The notes: generated by a model from the sequence alone, not told the origin. A stretch of 10,195 nucleotides of DNA from Muribaculaceae bacterium (GCA_902836725.1 CADFRV010000079.1:1-10195), one strand, 5' to 3'; shown: positions 1 through 7,105, counted from the first letter of the stretch. Program-made: numbers and translations.

Positions 1-802
1 CTACGATCTTGTCGTCGGCGTCGGTGATCACTGTCACCAGTTCCAGGTTGAGGATCCCCAGATACATGTTGATATAGTACTGTATCTGTTTGGGCGACAG
101 CGGCGAGTAGCCGTAGAGTTGGTCATATGCCTCGTTTATCAGTTCGAAAAGAGCCACGCCATATTCCTCCTTGATTTTTTTGCGGGAGGTGTATTTCTTG
201 ACCTTCAGGTTGTTGCGTTTCTGCACTATTTCGGCTATCCTCACATATTTCTCGGGAACGGCGTCGGGCACTTTCATGTAGAATTCCACCCAGTCGGCCT
301 CTTTGGTGAAGCCCATGCGTTCCATATGCTGCGGATAATAGGGGTAATTATAGATGGTGGCCATGGTGCCTACCTCCTCGAACCCTTCGATAAGCATTCC
401 TTCGTGGTCCATGTCGGTGAATCCCATCGGTCCTACGATGGATTCCATCCCTTTGGAGCGCCCCCATTCGCTTACGGCGTTGAAAAGCGCGTCGGCCACT
501 TCGGCGTCATCCTCGAAGTCCACGAACCCGAAACGCAGGCTTTTCTGGCCGGTACGCTCGTTTACCTTATGGTTGATTATGCCGGTGATGCGTCCCACAG
601 GCTTGCCGTCGCGGTAAGCCATGAATGACTGTGCCTCGCAGAATTCGAAAGCCGGATTCTTCGTCGGGGTCAGCGTGTTCACATCGTCCATTACCAGTGG
701 TGGCACGAAATAGGGGTTGCCGTCATACAGGTCTATTCCGAAGGTCACATATTTCTTGAGTTGGGAGCGCGTCGGCTCTATTTTTCGTATTTCTATCGCC
801 AT
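1..802 (-). CDS. GNAT-like N-acetyltransferase, C-terminus beyond window
   Basis: The reading frame opens with ATG at 802 (MAIEIRKIEPTRSQLKKYV...) and stays open for 267 codons to the left edge, so the 5' end is complete and the 3' end is missing. It resembles a conserved Bacteroidota protein of roughly 370-380 aa usually annotated as a GNAT-family acetyltransferase. Visible signs are the strand-loop-helix segment at residues 88-128 (LRFGFVDFEDD, then helix ADALFNAVSEWGRSKGM, then IVGPMGFTD), matching the acetyl-CoA-binding core of the GNAT fold, followed by conserved GMLIEGFEE and NYPYYPQHMERMGF. Substrate is unknown. No signal peptide is seen, so it is probably cytosolic. It starts 20 nt after the stop of the kinase-like gene on the same strand, suggesting cotranscription. 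Family assignment is by overall pattern; the acceptor substrate cannot be inferred. Confidence 0.75.
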   Translation of the reverse strand, partial: MAIEIRKIEPTRSQLKKYVTFGIDLYDGNPYFVPPLVMDDVNTLTPTKNPAFEFCEAQSFMAYRDGKPVGRITGIINHKVNERTGQKSLRFGFVDFEDDAEVADALFNAVSEWGRSKGMESIVGPMGFTDMDHEGMLIEGFEEVGTMATIYNYPYYPQHMERMGFTKEADWVEFYMKVPDAVPEKYVRIAEIVQKRNNLKVKKYTSRKKIKEEYGVALFELINEAYDQLYGYSPLSPKQIQYYINMYLGILNLELVTVITDADDKIV

Positions 803-822
803 CAGAAATTACTAAGTAAGTA

Positions 823-1569
823 TTATAGCATGGGATTCTTGATGCTCAGATATCCCAGGATTACGGTCATAAGCAGCAGGAAAGCGATTATGAGCATGTA
901 CAGGCGCTTGTTGGATTTGCCTGACAGTGCCATTTTCAGATCGGGCACATCACGGAAACGTTTGCGTGGGTCATCGCTGAGACACCTGTCGGCTATGCGG
1001 CGCAGGTGCTGGTCGTGGTCGCCGGTCTTGTCCAGCACCTCTTTCAGCACCGCCCCATAGCTGCGTATGTCTTCGGCAGCGGCGGTGGGGGAGAGGTGGG
1101 CGCGTTGGTCGAACCCCACATCGATCACTTTCAGGTTGCGGATTTTCTCGGTGAAGATTATCGTCTCGGGCCTGATGGGGTGGTGGATGATATGGTTCTG
1201 CTGTATATAGCCTATGGCATCGGCCAGACGGTACACGAGCGTTTCCTTTATTTCGGGTGTCACTTCCCCTTTGTCGAGCAGCTTGCGGAGTGAGTCTCCA
1301 TACACGTCGTCGGTGATTATGCACATCCCCAGCCCGGGTACTTCCTCGAAGTCATTGATCATAATGATGTTGGGGTGCGCCAGATTATAGCGCACGTCAA
1401 ACTCCTTGCCGATCATCTCGAGAAACTCCTCCTTGTCGCGGTATTCCGGACGCAGGGTCTTGAGCATGACCCATTTGCCATGCTTCTTTGCGGTGTATAC
1501 CTCATAGAACTCCTCGTCCCATTCGGGAAGGTGCTCTATCTCGGTCCATTTGGGTTGGTTCTGTGTCAT
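823..1569 (-). CDS. Tail-anchored protein-kinase-like protein, probable pseudokinase
   Basis: This 248-aa protein has a compact Ser/Thr-kinase-like domain (about residues 20-215) and one C-terminal membrane helix (about 223-241, YMLIIAFLLLMTVILGYL), so the kinase domain should face the cytoplasm. Kinase marks: the ATP-binding lysine in WVMLKTL (K37), a candidate helix-C Glu (E56), a hinge-like segment CIITDDVYGDSL, the catalytic-loop region IIHHPIRPETIIF (128-139), and DVG (150-152) in place of DFG. The HRD motif reads H-H-P, so the catalytic Asp is Pro131, and no glycine-rich loop is evident. The likeliest reading is therefore a pseudokinase that binds ligand or partner rather than phosphorylating. 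A longer reading frame extends upstream to 1653, but that would overlap the DUF4919 gene by 74 nt; the ATG at 1569, 10 nt after the preceding stop, is preferred. Confidence 0.72.
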   Translation of the reverse strand: MTQNQPKWTEIEHLPEWDEEFYEVYTAKKHGKWVMLKTLRPEYRDKEEFLEMIGKEFDVRYNLAHPNIIMINDFEEVPGLGMCIITDDVYGDSLRKLLDKGEVTPEIKETLVYRLADAIGYIQQNHIIHHPIRPETIIFTEKIRNLKVIDVGFDQRAHLSPTAAAEDIRSYGAVLKEVLDKTGDHDQHLRRIADRCLSDDPRKRFRDVPDLKMALSGKSNKRLYMLIIAFLLLMTVILGYLSIKNPML

Positions 1570-1579
1570 ATGGCGGATG

Positions 1580-2239
1580 TCAGTGTATGGGGTGTGACTG
1601 GAAGTACTGGTGTTCGCGCGACATGTCGAAGTACAGGATATGGCGCCGGTCATTGCCGGGGAGGGTCACCTTTATGGCGTCTATCTCCCCTACTTTGGTG
1701 CGGTCCACAATCTCCTCGATGCCGAGCACGTTGCGCAGGAGGCGCTGCATGTCTGCCGAGGCTATCACGCTGAAGGGTGATGAGGCGGAGGTGCCCTGCC
1801 CGCTCTCGAGGATGGCGGTGGCCACAAGGTCGGCGCGGATGCCGTAATAGAGGATTTTCTCCCCCATCTTTCCGGTATCGCGCATGCGGTCTGCCGAGGC
1901 CAGCGCGAGCACGTTCAGGTCGAGGCTGAGGGGATTGAGTTTCAATGCCTCCTCCGCCAGTCTGAGCGATTCCTCGTACTCTCCTGCCTCATAGGCGGTC
2001 TCTACCTCGGGAAACGTCTCCCGCGGATCGTAATCGGTAGTGAAAGAATAACCGAAATACAGCTTGCGCAGTTCATCCGACGTCATGGTGGTGTCGGCTT
2101 TTTCGAACCGCTCCATCAGTGTCCGGTAGTTTTCCGGGTGCATCTTTACATCCACCTCTATGGATGTCAGATCCAATGCCGCCGCGAACATCGCGGTGGC
2201 AAGGATCATCAGAAGCACGGCTGTTGTTTTCTTTATCAA
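1580..2239 (-). CDS. Secreted DUF4919-family protein with TPR-like segment
   Basis: A 219-aa protein with a typical signal peptide (MIKKTTAVLLMILATAMFAAA, cleavage near residue 21), so it is exported to the periplasm or envelope. The segment at 54-74 (SDELRKLYFGYSFTTDYDPRE) is the part that resembles DUF4919 proteins, a Bacteroidota family of about 200 aa with no known function. Residues 80-120 (AYEAGEYEESLRLAEEALK, then LNPLSLDLNVLALASADRM) look like one or two tetratricopeptide-type helical hairpins, which would suggest protein binding. No catalytic motif is visible. It lies 44 nt downstream of the alkaline phosphatase stop and 10 nt upstream of the membrane pseudokinase start. An exported TPR-like protein next to a membrane-anchored kinase-like protein may form a sensor pair, but that is inference. 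Confidence 0.7.
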   Translation of the reverse strand: MIKKTTAVLLMILATAMFAAALDLTSIEVDVKMHPENYRTLMERFEKADTTMTSDELRKLYFGYSFTTDYDPRETFPEVETAYEAGEYEESLRLAEEALKLNPLSLDLNVLALASADRMRDTGKMGEKILYYGIRADLVATAILESGQGTSASSPFSVIASADMQRLLRNVLGIEEIVDRTKVGEIDAIKVTLPGNDRRHILYFDMSREHQYFQSHPIH

Positions 2240-2283
2240 TTTTAGTCGGTGTTAAGATACATGATTTCCGCACACAGAGGGGA

Positions 2284-3687
2284 TTACTCCTCCACTATCT
2301 GCAGTATTTTCTTGGGAATGTCGGTGTTGTCGTTGAAATTGGTGAATTTCTCGGCACCGACACCGATCACATAGAGAGGCACGGGATGGCCTGTATGGTC
2401 GTTTGTGGTCCATCCGAAACCGCTCTTGCCGTTGAGCAGGGAGATGGCTTTCTCCACGAAGCGGCTCGAGGAGGAGTAGAGTGTTTTCACATCTTCGCCG
2501 GCATTGTGGTCCACGAAAGTGGCTTTGAAGAGATCCTGCAGCTCTTTTTCCTCTTTATCCTTGAGTTTCACCGCTGTGCCGTAGCCGAGTTTCTCTGCAA
2601 GGAAGGCCTGCATCTCCTCCCAGGTGACGGGATTGCCTGAGTTGATGAGGTCGCGGCAGTGCTCGTTGAACATGTCTTTGGATATTTTCTGTGCACGGGC
2701 CACTTCGGGATGTGCGCTGTAGCCGGTGGTGCGGCAGCCTACCGACATGCCGCCTGTCTCATGGTCGGCTGTGACGATGATAAGGGTCTCGTCGGGGTGG
2801 GCGAGATAGAAATCGTATGCGATCTGGAGCGCCTCGTTGAAGTTTATCACTTCGCGGACAGAGGTGCCGCCGTCGTTGCCGTGGCCGGCATGGTCGATGT
2901 TGCCACCCTCTACCATCATGAAGAATTTGTCGGGAGATACGCGCTGCAGGTGCTCGAGGCCGGCGCGGGTCATTGCCGGAAGTCTCAGGCCGCCGGGGAT
3001 GGAGTCGACGGTATATCCGATCTCATTGTTCATCTTTTCATGGAACGGGCTGAGAAGCAGCACTTTCTTGGCTTTCTTGTCTATCTGGTCAACGCCGTAG
3101 CATACGCTCACCTTGTTCTTGTCGAAATGCTTCATCACGCCGTTGTCTTTGCCGTCCTTGTCTTTGGTCCCGCGCATGCCGGCTCCGGCAGTGAACTGGT
3201 AGCCTGATTCGGCCAGTGAGCGGTCGATGTCGTAGAAGTCACCGCGGTTGGGCACATGAGCATAGAAAGCGGCGGGAGTGGCGTCGTCGATCCCGACAGA
3301 GGTCACCAGTCCGATTCCGTAACCTTTTTTCTGCAGATGGCGGGCGACGGAGGTCACGGGAACAGTGTCGGGTCCCATACCGAGCATGCCGTTTTTGGTC
3401 TTGTGGCCTGTGGAGAGGGCGGTGCCTGCGGCAGCCGAGTCTGTCACGTCGGAGCTTGCCGAGTGGGTTGTGATCATCGATACCACCGGGAATGTGGTCA
3501 TCAGCAGCGGACTGTCGTTTTTGAGTACCTCCTTGTTGAAGAGCTGGGCGTTGGTGGCCTAGGCTATACCCATGCCGTCGCCGATAAAATAGAATACATA
3601 TTTGAGATCGCCCGCAGTCGCGGAAACAGACAGCAGGGCTGTTGTGGCGGCAAGCAGTAATGTACGTGCTTTATTGAAAATTTTCAT
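2284..3687 (-). pseudogene. Secreted alkaline phosphatase interrupted by in-frame TAG at codon 43
   Basis: From ATG at 3687 the frame encodes 467 residues if the internal TAG at 3559-3561 is read through, a normal length for Bacteroidota PhoA-type phosphatases. Residues 1-26 form a signal peptide (MKIFNKARTLLLAATTALLS, ending SATAG), so the product would be periplasmic. The amber codon follows FIGDGMGIA (Asp37 is the expected metal ligand) and precedes ATNAQLFNKEV. After it every hallmark is intact: the nucleophile Ser84 in TDSAAAGTA, VEGGNIDHAGH (Glu260, Asp265, His269), TADHETGG (Asp308, His309) and NDHTGH (His431/434). A Gln codon CAG at position 43 would restore the frame by one base. An internal ATG at 3501 could give 405 aa, but without signal peptide and first metal ligand. 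A second ATG at 3693 (MPMKIF...) is an alternative start. The gene begins 22 nt after the GH3 stop. It could be a fresh pseudogene, a suppressed amber codon or a sequence error. Confidence 0.85.
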
Positions 3688-3709
3688 TGGCATTTTGAAG
3701 ATTATACGG

Positions 3710-5269
3710 TTATAAAGATGTTTGTTTGTGGGTTGTGTCCGCGTCGGTGCTCCGTGCGGCAAGCTCGTTGTTGAAGCGCAGCAGCGGGTCCATGATGCGG
3801 CGGTCGTTGCACAGGCGCGGCACCTTGCGTTGTCCGCCCAGTTTGCCTGTCGACGCGAGCCAGCGGTCAAATACGCCGGAAGCGCCCGTCACTACGGTAA
3901 GAGGAGCCAGAAAGATATCGCCGGAGCGCTTGGCCTGGTAGTCTGAATTCTCGTTCTGGAGGGAGCTGTCAAGCACTCTGGCGAATGCATCCATGTCGGC
4001 AGGCATCCGGGAGAATTCTATGAGCCATTCGTGGCGCCCGCGTTCTCCGCCGTCGGCATATACCGGTGCAACGGTGTAGTCGAGCACTTCGGCTCCGGTG
4101 GCGCGGCAGGCGGCATCGAGAGCGGCGTCGGTGTTATATACCATCACCTCTTCGCCGAAAGCGTTGATGAAGCTGCGGGTGCGCCCTGCGATAGTCACCG
4201 TAAGGGGTGCTGTGCCGGTGACAAGCACGGTGTCCCCGAGCGGGTAGCGCCACAGGCCGTTGCCGGAGGTTATGACAAGGGCATATATTTTCCCCTTTTT
4301 TACCTCCCAGGAGGGGACAGGAGCGGCCGAGGGATCCTCTGCGGGGATGAATTCATAGAATACGTCGGTATTCATCAGCAGCCGCATGTCGGGTTTGCCG
4401 GGTAGCGCCTGCACACCGAAAAATCCTTCGCTTGCGTTGTAGTTCTCCCAGTAACGCATGCGGCGGCGGTCTGTGATAGCCTCGTATTGCCGCCGGTAGG
4501 GACCGAAAGCGATTCCGCCGTGGAAAAATACCTCGAGATTCGGCCATACATCATGTATGGAGGATGCGCCGGTGCGTTTCAGCACTCCGCGCAGCACAGT
4601 CAGGAACCATGACGGCACACCCGAGAGCGAGCGCACGTCGGCGCCGGATGAGGCTTCCACAAGCGCCGGAAGTTTCTCCTCCCAACGTTCCATCAGGGCT
4701 ATCTGTTTCGACGGGATGCGGAAGAGATTGGCTACAGGATTGATGCTGTCTATCAGCGTGGCCGAGAGGTCACCTACTTTCACACCCTGTGGAAGCTGCA
4801 GCTCGTTGGCGAAACTACCTCCGAGGATGAAGTTTTTTCCTCCGAATATATGGCTGTCGCGGTGGTAGTGGAGGTATGAGGCCACGGAGAAGGCGGCTCC
4901 GGCGTAATGCCCCTTCTGCAGCGACCGCTGTGTCAGGGGGATATATTTGCTTTTGCCGTCGGATGTGCCCGATGACTGGGCGAAACTGCGGGTGCGTCCG
5001 GGCCATAGGATGTCGCGCCCTCCGTTTACCATCTCCATTACGTATGGGCGGAGCATGGTGAAATCGGTCACAGGCATCTTTTCGGCGAATTCCTCGTAGG
5101 ATCTGATTGCCGCGAAACCGTGGTCCGCGCCGAAGCGTGTGCGTGCGCCGGCATGCAGCAATGCACCGAGCAACTTGCGCTGTCCGGCTTCAAGGTGTTC
5201 TTCGGCGCGTATTTCCGCCGCGAACACCCGCTCCAGATATGTGCGGGATATTCCCGTAAAATCTAACAT
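3710..5269 (-). CDS. GH3-family (auxin-responsive promoter-like) acyl-adenylate/amide synthetase-type protein
   Basis: A 519-aa protein of the bacterial GH3 family, which belongs to the adenylate-forming enzyme superfamily; plant GH3 enzymes activate carboxylic acids with ATP and join them to amino acids. Visible motifs, numbered from ATG 5269: SSGTSDGKSKYIP (99-111, nucleotide-binding loop), WPNLEVFFHGGIAFGPY (242-258), YNASEGFFG (277-285), GLWRYPLGDT (338-347, with the ATP-contacting Asp), GRTRSFINAFGEE (362-374), and near the end KLGGQRKVPRL. Length and motif order match the Bacteroidota homologues. An upstream TTG at 5302 would add 11 residues, but the likely promoter box at 5307-5314 would put the transcript start at about 5300, so ATG 5269 is chosen. 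No export signal, so cytosolic. Acid and amine substrates of bacterial members are, to my knowledge, unassigned. First gene of the possible five-gene run. Confidence 0.9.
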   Translation of the reverse strand: MLDFTGISRTYLERVFAAEIRAEEHLEAGQRKLLGALLHAGARTRFGADHGFAAIRSYEEFAEKMPVTDFTMLRPYVMEMVNGGRDILWPGRTRSFAQSSGTSDGKSKYIPLTQRSLQKGHYAGAAFSVASYLHYHRDSHIFGGKNFILGGSFANELQLPQGVKVGDLSATLIDSINPVANLFRIPSKQIALMERWEEKLPALVEASSGADVRSLSGVPSWFLTVLRGVLKRTGASSIHDVWPNLEVFFHGGIAFGPYRRQYEAITDRRRMRYWENYNASEGFFGVQALPGKPDMRLLMNTDVFYEFIPAEDPSAAPVPSWEVKKGKIYALVITSGNGLWRYPLGDTVLVTGTAPLTVTIAGRTRSFINAFGEEVMVYNTDAALDAACRATGAEVLDYTVAPVYADGGERGRHEWLIEFSRMPADMDAFARVLDSSLQNENSDYQAKRSGDIFLAPLTVVTGASGVFDRWLASTGKLGGQRKVPRLCNDRRIMDPLLRFNNELAARSTDADTTHKQTSL

Positions 5270-5306
5270 GCCTGTAGGTTTTCCCCTGTGACCCTTTATC
5301 AAAAAA

Positions 5307-5314
5307 CAAATTTA
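5307..5314 (-). promoter_or_regulatory. Candidate -7 box (TAAATTTG) for the GH3 gene
   Basis: On the minus strand this reads TAAATTTG, a full match to the Bacteroidota -7 consensus TAnnTTTG, 37 nt before the GH3 ATG. A matching TTTG at -33 is not evident at the usual 19-21 nt spacing, so the promoter is plausible rather than certain. A start near 5300 would give a leader of about 30 nt. Confidence 0.5.
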
Positions 5315-5318
5315 CGAA

Positions 5319-5372
5319 AAAATCAGAAATATTCCCCCCGAGATCATTTATTTCTCCGGAATCTCTGATTTT
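5319..5372. repeat. 9-bp inverted repeat upstream of the GH3 promoter
   Basis: AAAATCAGA at 5319-5327 and its exact complement TCTGATTTT at 5364-5372 are separated by 36 nt, just upstream of the proposed GH3 -7 box. It could be a regulator site or a hairpin base. The arms are short and AT-rich, so chance is possible. Confidence 0.3.
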
Positions 5373-5390
5373 ATGTAATAAATGTAGGCT

Positions 5391-5428
5391 AAAACAAAGC
5401 GACACTCCCCGAGTGTGGGGAATGTCGC
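5391..5428 (-). terminator. Intrinsic terminator of the tRNA-Glu/rpsT unit
   Basis: On the minus strand a 12-bp stem GCGACATTCCCC / GGGGAGTGTCGC (one T-G wobble) with loop ACACTC spans 5428-5399 and is followed by the T-rich tract TTTGTTTT (5398-5391). It begins 9 nt after the 3' end of the tRNA-Glu at 5438. Stem strength and position make it a convincing Rho-independent terminator. Confidence 0.9.
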
Positions 5429-5437
5429 ATAGGTCGG

Positions 5438-5509
5438 TAGCCCATAGGAGAATCGAACTCCTCTTTCAAGAATGAAAATCTTGCGTCCTAGCCGATAGAC
5501 GAATGGGCC
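5438..5509 (-). tRNA. tRNA-Glu (anticodon UUC), downstream copy
   Basis: A 72-nt cloverleaf on the minus strand. The acceptor stem GGCCCAT pairs with ATGGGCT, with discriminator A at 5438. The anticodon stem CAAGA/TCTTG holds loop TTTTCAT with anticodon TTC at 5476-5474. The T arm is AGGAG TTCGATT CTCCT. CCA is not encoded. It is identical over all 72 nt to the copy at 6015-6086. It is the last gene before the terminator, 201 nt downstream of rpsT, and would be cut from the rpsT transcript. Confidence 0.97.
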
Positions 5510-5710
5510 ATAATCAACCCATCAGCTTTCACAAGCGGGTGGGAGAAAAAATTACGAGAACTATTCTTTGTACATTCTTTCAAGATGGCGGCGGTGGCTC
5601 TTCTTTTCGGAACCAACGGCTTTGTTCCCGCCTTTATCGCGTCGCCTCTTTTATATGGTCATTTCTTAGTCGGGCCAAATCAAGAAGTTGTAACGGCGGA
5701 TATTTGTTTA
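5510..5710 (-). other. Spacer between rpsT and the downstream tRNA-Glu
   Basis: A 201-nt transcribed spacer with no convincing ORF and no strong terminator. A small imperfect hairpin sits at about 5519-5547: CCCA/TGGG and GCTT/AAGC with a 3x3 internal loop between them. It lies just before the mature 5' end of the tRNA and may affect processing. Otherwise I see nothing in this stretch. Confidence 0.4.
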
Positions 5711-5965
5711 TCAGCCGAGCTTGTTGATGTGGAGGGCGAGCTTGCTCTTGAGGTTGGATGCCTTGTTCTTGGAAATTGTGTTCTTGGAAGCAAGACGGTC
5801 GAGCATAGCTACTACTTTTACATAAGTTTCTTCTGCCTGTGCTTTGTCAGTGAGGGCGCGGAGGTTGCGGACAGCGTTACGTGCAGTCTTTGCATAGTAA
5901 CGGTTGCGAAGGCGGCGGCTCTCTGTCTGACGGATACGCTTGATAGCTGATTTATGATTTGCCAT
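5711..5965 (-). CDS. rpsT: 30S ribosomal protein S20
   Basis: An 84-aa, strongly basic, helical protein starting MANHKSAIKRIRQTESRRLRN, the unmistakable N-terminus of bacterial S20. The length matches the family (about 84-88 aa). It binds 16S rRNA early in 30S assembly. The internal stretch TARNAVRNLRAL and the C-terminal KASNLKSKLALHINKL are also typical. The gene sits 49 nt downstream of one tRNA-Glu and 201 nt upstream of an identical one, all on the minus strand between one promoter and one terminator, so mRNA and tRNAs probably come from one precursor. No Shine-Dalgarno sequence is seen, as is usual in Bacteroidota. Confidence 0.98.
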   Translation of the reverse strand: MANHKSAIKRIRQTESRRLRNRYYAKTARNAVRNLRALTDKAQAEETYVKVVAMLDRLASKNTISKNKASNLKSKLALHINKLG

Positions 5966-6014
5966 TTCTAAAAAATGTAAATGTCTGTGTCGTTAAACTT
6001 CTTTGTTTTCTTTG

Positions 6015-6086
6015 TAGCCCATAGGAGAATCGAACTCCTCTTTCAAGAATGAAAATCTTGCGTCCTAGCCGATAGACGAATGGGCC
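6015..6086 (-). tRNA. tRNA-Glu (anticodon UUC), upstream copy
   Basis: Identical in sequence to the tRNA at 5438-5509, with the same acceptor, anticodon TTC and T arm; no encoded CCA. It is the first gene after the promoter at 6106-6137, with a predicted leader of roughly 15 nt, and precedes rpsT. The two copies form 72-bp direct repeats about 505 nt apart (3' end to 3' end 577 nt). Confidence 0.97.
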
Positions 6087-6105
6087 TCGGTTGCATTTTG
6101 CGGTG

Positions 6106-6137
6106 CAAAGTTAACGCTTATTTTTTTGTCAACCAAA
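6106..6137 (-). promoter_or_regulatory. Bacteroidota-type promoter of the tRNA-Glu/rpsT unit
   Basis: On the minus strand TTTG (6137-6134), a 20-nt spacer and TAACTTTG (6113-6106) match the Bacteroidota -33/-7 consensus exactly. GTTGAC at 6133-6128 could also serve as the upstream element. The -7 box ends 20 nt before the tRNA. Confidence 0.8.
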
Positions 6138-6272
6138 TATTCCGAATAAAAAAGTGCGATTTAAGAAAAATTCACAAAAAATCGAGCAAAAAACGCCCTG
6201 TTTTCCCCTTTTATTGCGAAATTTGGGGTGAAATCGCATGGAATATGAACCGAAATGACTGGCGCTGTTGTG

Positions 6273-6285
6273 CGGAATAATTCCG
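6273..6285. repeat. 13-bp perfect palindrome upstream of recO
   Basis: CGGAATAATTCCG is perfectly palindromic around A6279 and sits 36 nt before the recO start. The rest of the 235-nt gap between the tRNA and recO (6087-6321) is AT-rich, holds the minus-strand promoter, and shows only a partial plus-strand -7 match (TAATTTTA, 6304-6311) close to the recO ATG. A regulator site is possible but unsupported. Confidence 0.3.
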
Positions 6286-6321
6286 GATAAGAGCTTTTCG
6301 GGGTAATTTTACGCTTGGATC

Positions 6322-7044
6322 ATGTACGAAAATCTCGATTGCATAGCTTTACGCACGGTGCGCTACAGCGACCGGCACAATATTCTCACCGCATATTCGC
6401 GTCAGCGCGGCAAGGTGGTGATGACCCTCCCTGCGGGGGGAGGGAAGGCTGCCATGCGTGTGCGTGCTCTTACGCAGCCGCTCTCGGTGTTCCAGTGTGT
6501 GGCCGATATGCGCCCGGGCCGCGAGATAATGCAGGTGAGGGATCTCCGACATGCAGGTGCCCGGCCCCTCGAAGGACCTGTAAGATCCACGCTCGGCCTT
6601 TTCATGGCCGATATGCTGGCCTCGCTCCTGCGCGAGCCGCAGTGCGACGAGCTGCTCTTCGACTATATCGTGCACATGGCGGCGCATATAGCCGGAGCAT
6701 CCGGTGCGGCTCTTGCAAATATCCATATCTGTTTTTTGATGCGTCTGCAGCATTTCATGGGGATAGAGCCTGACTGGAGCACGTATGCGCCCGGGGCGGT
6801 ATTCGATATGGCAGACGGCATTTTCCGCTCTTCCCCTCCGCTTCATGGCAACTGGCTCCCTTCCGGCGAAGCGGAGGCTGCCTGGAAGCTCAGGCGCATG
6901 AATGCGCGCACAGCCGCTCTGTTTGCCATGGGGCGCCGTGACCGCAACCTTATTCTCGACAGGCTTATACAGTATTATCAGATCCATTTCCCCGGCCTCG
7001 CCTCAATCTCCTCCCTCGACATCCTCCGTGCCATCTTCGACTGA
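6322..7044 (+). CDS. recO: DNA repair protein RecO
   Basis: A 240-aa protein of the Bacteroidales RecO type. RecO anneals complementary single strands and, with RecR, loads RecA onto SSB-coated DNA in gap repair. The first 80 residues fit the N-terminal OB fold (LDCIALRTVRYSDRHNILTA, YSRQRGKVVMTLP, LTQPLSVFQCVADMRPGREIM). The helical C-terminal part contains FMADMLASLLREPQCDELLF, ICFLMRLQHFMGIEP, YYQIHFPG and the ending SLDILRAIFD, all positions typical of Bacteroidota RecO. No CxxC zinc finger is visible. Length is normal. The start ATG 6322 gives the expected N-terminus without extension. It is the only plus-strand gene, divergent from the tRNA/rpsT unit and convergent with the small-RNA cassette and HNH gene. 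No certain promoter is visible. Confidence 0.93.
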   Translation: MYENLDCIALRTVRYSDRHNILTAYSRQRGKVVMTLPAGGGKAAMRVRALTQPLSVFQCVADMRPGREIMQVRDLRHAGARPLEGPVRSTLGLFMADMLASLLREPQCDELLFDYIVHMAAHIAGASGAALANIHICFLMRLQHFMGIEPDWSTYAPGAVFDMADGIFRSSPPLHGNWLPSGEAEAAWKLRRMNARTAALFAMGRRDRNLILDRLIQYYQIHFPGLASISSLDILRAIFD

Positions 7045-7069
7045 TTCCGTATGGTATCGGGTATATAGC

Positions 7070-7101
7070 AAAAAAAATTACTCGTCGTCACGACGAATAA
7101 T
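7070..7101 (-). terminator. Strong intrinsic terminator read on the minus strand
   Basis: Near-perfect palindrome ATTACTCGTCGT-C-ACGACGAATAAT (7077-7101; 12-bp arms, one mismatch at 7081/7097). Read on the minus strand it is followed by eight T residues (7077-7070), a typical Rho-independent terminator. On the plus strand there is no T tract, so it is a poorer terminator for recO, whose stop lies 32 nt before the hairpin. Confidence 0.8.
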
Positions 7102-7105
7102 CTTC

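Noticed and set aside
119..628. Plus-strand open frame of 169 codons opposite the GNAT gene
   Set aside because: The minus-strand frame is open from 802 to the left edge and encodes a conserved protein; the plus frame is a shadow with unlikely composition (His/Phe/Gly rich).
2659..3207. Plus-strand open frame of 182 codons opposite the alkaline phosphatase
   Set aside because: It lies entirely antisense to codons with PhoA active-site motifs and shows no recognisable domain; such shadows are common in GC-rich genes.
2284..3501. Alkaline phosphatase as a normal 405-aa gene starting at 3501
   Set aside because: That start would remove the signal peptide and the DGMG metal-binding motif, both present in the same frame just upstream of the TAG codon.
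5302..5302. TTG at 5302 as the GH3 start
   Set aside because: It would sit at the predicted transcript start right after the -7 box; ATG at 5269 gives the usual family N-terminus.
5438..6086. tRNA direct repeats as att sites of an integrated element
   Set aside because: The repeats are complete tRNA genes flanking only rpsT, with no integrase or other mobile gene between them.
6155..6238. 8-bp inverted repeat TGCGATTT / AAATCGCA in the recO upstream gap
   Set aside because: Arms are 68 nt apart, with no pairing continuing inward; within an AT-rich gap this is not clearly above chance.
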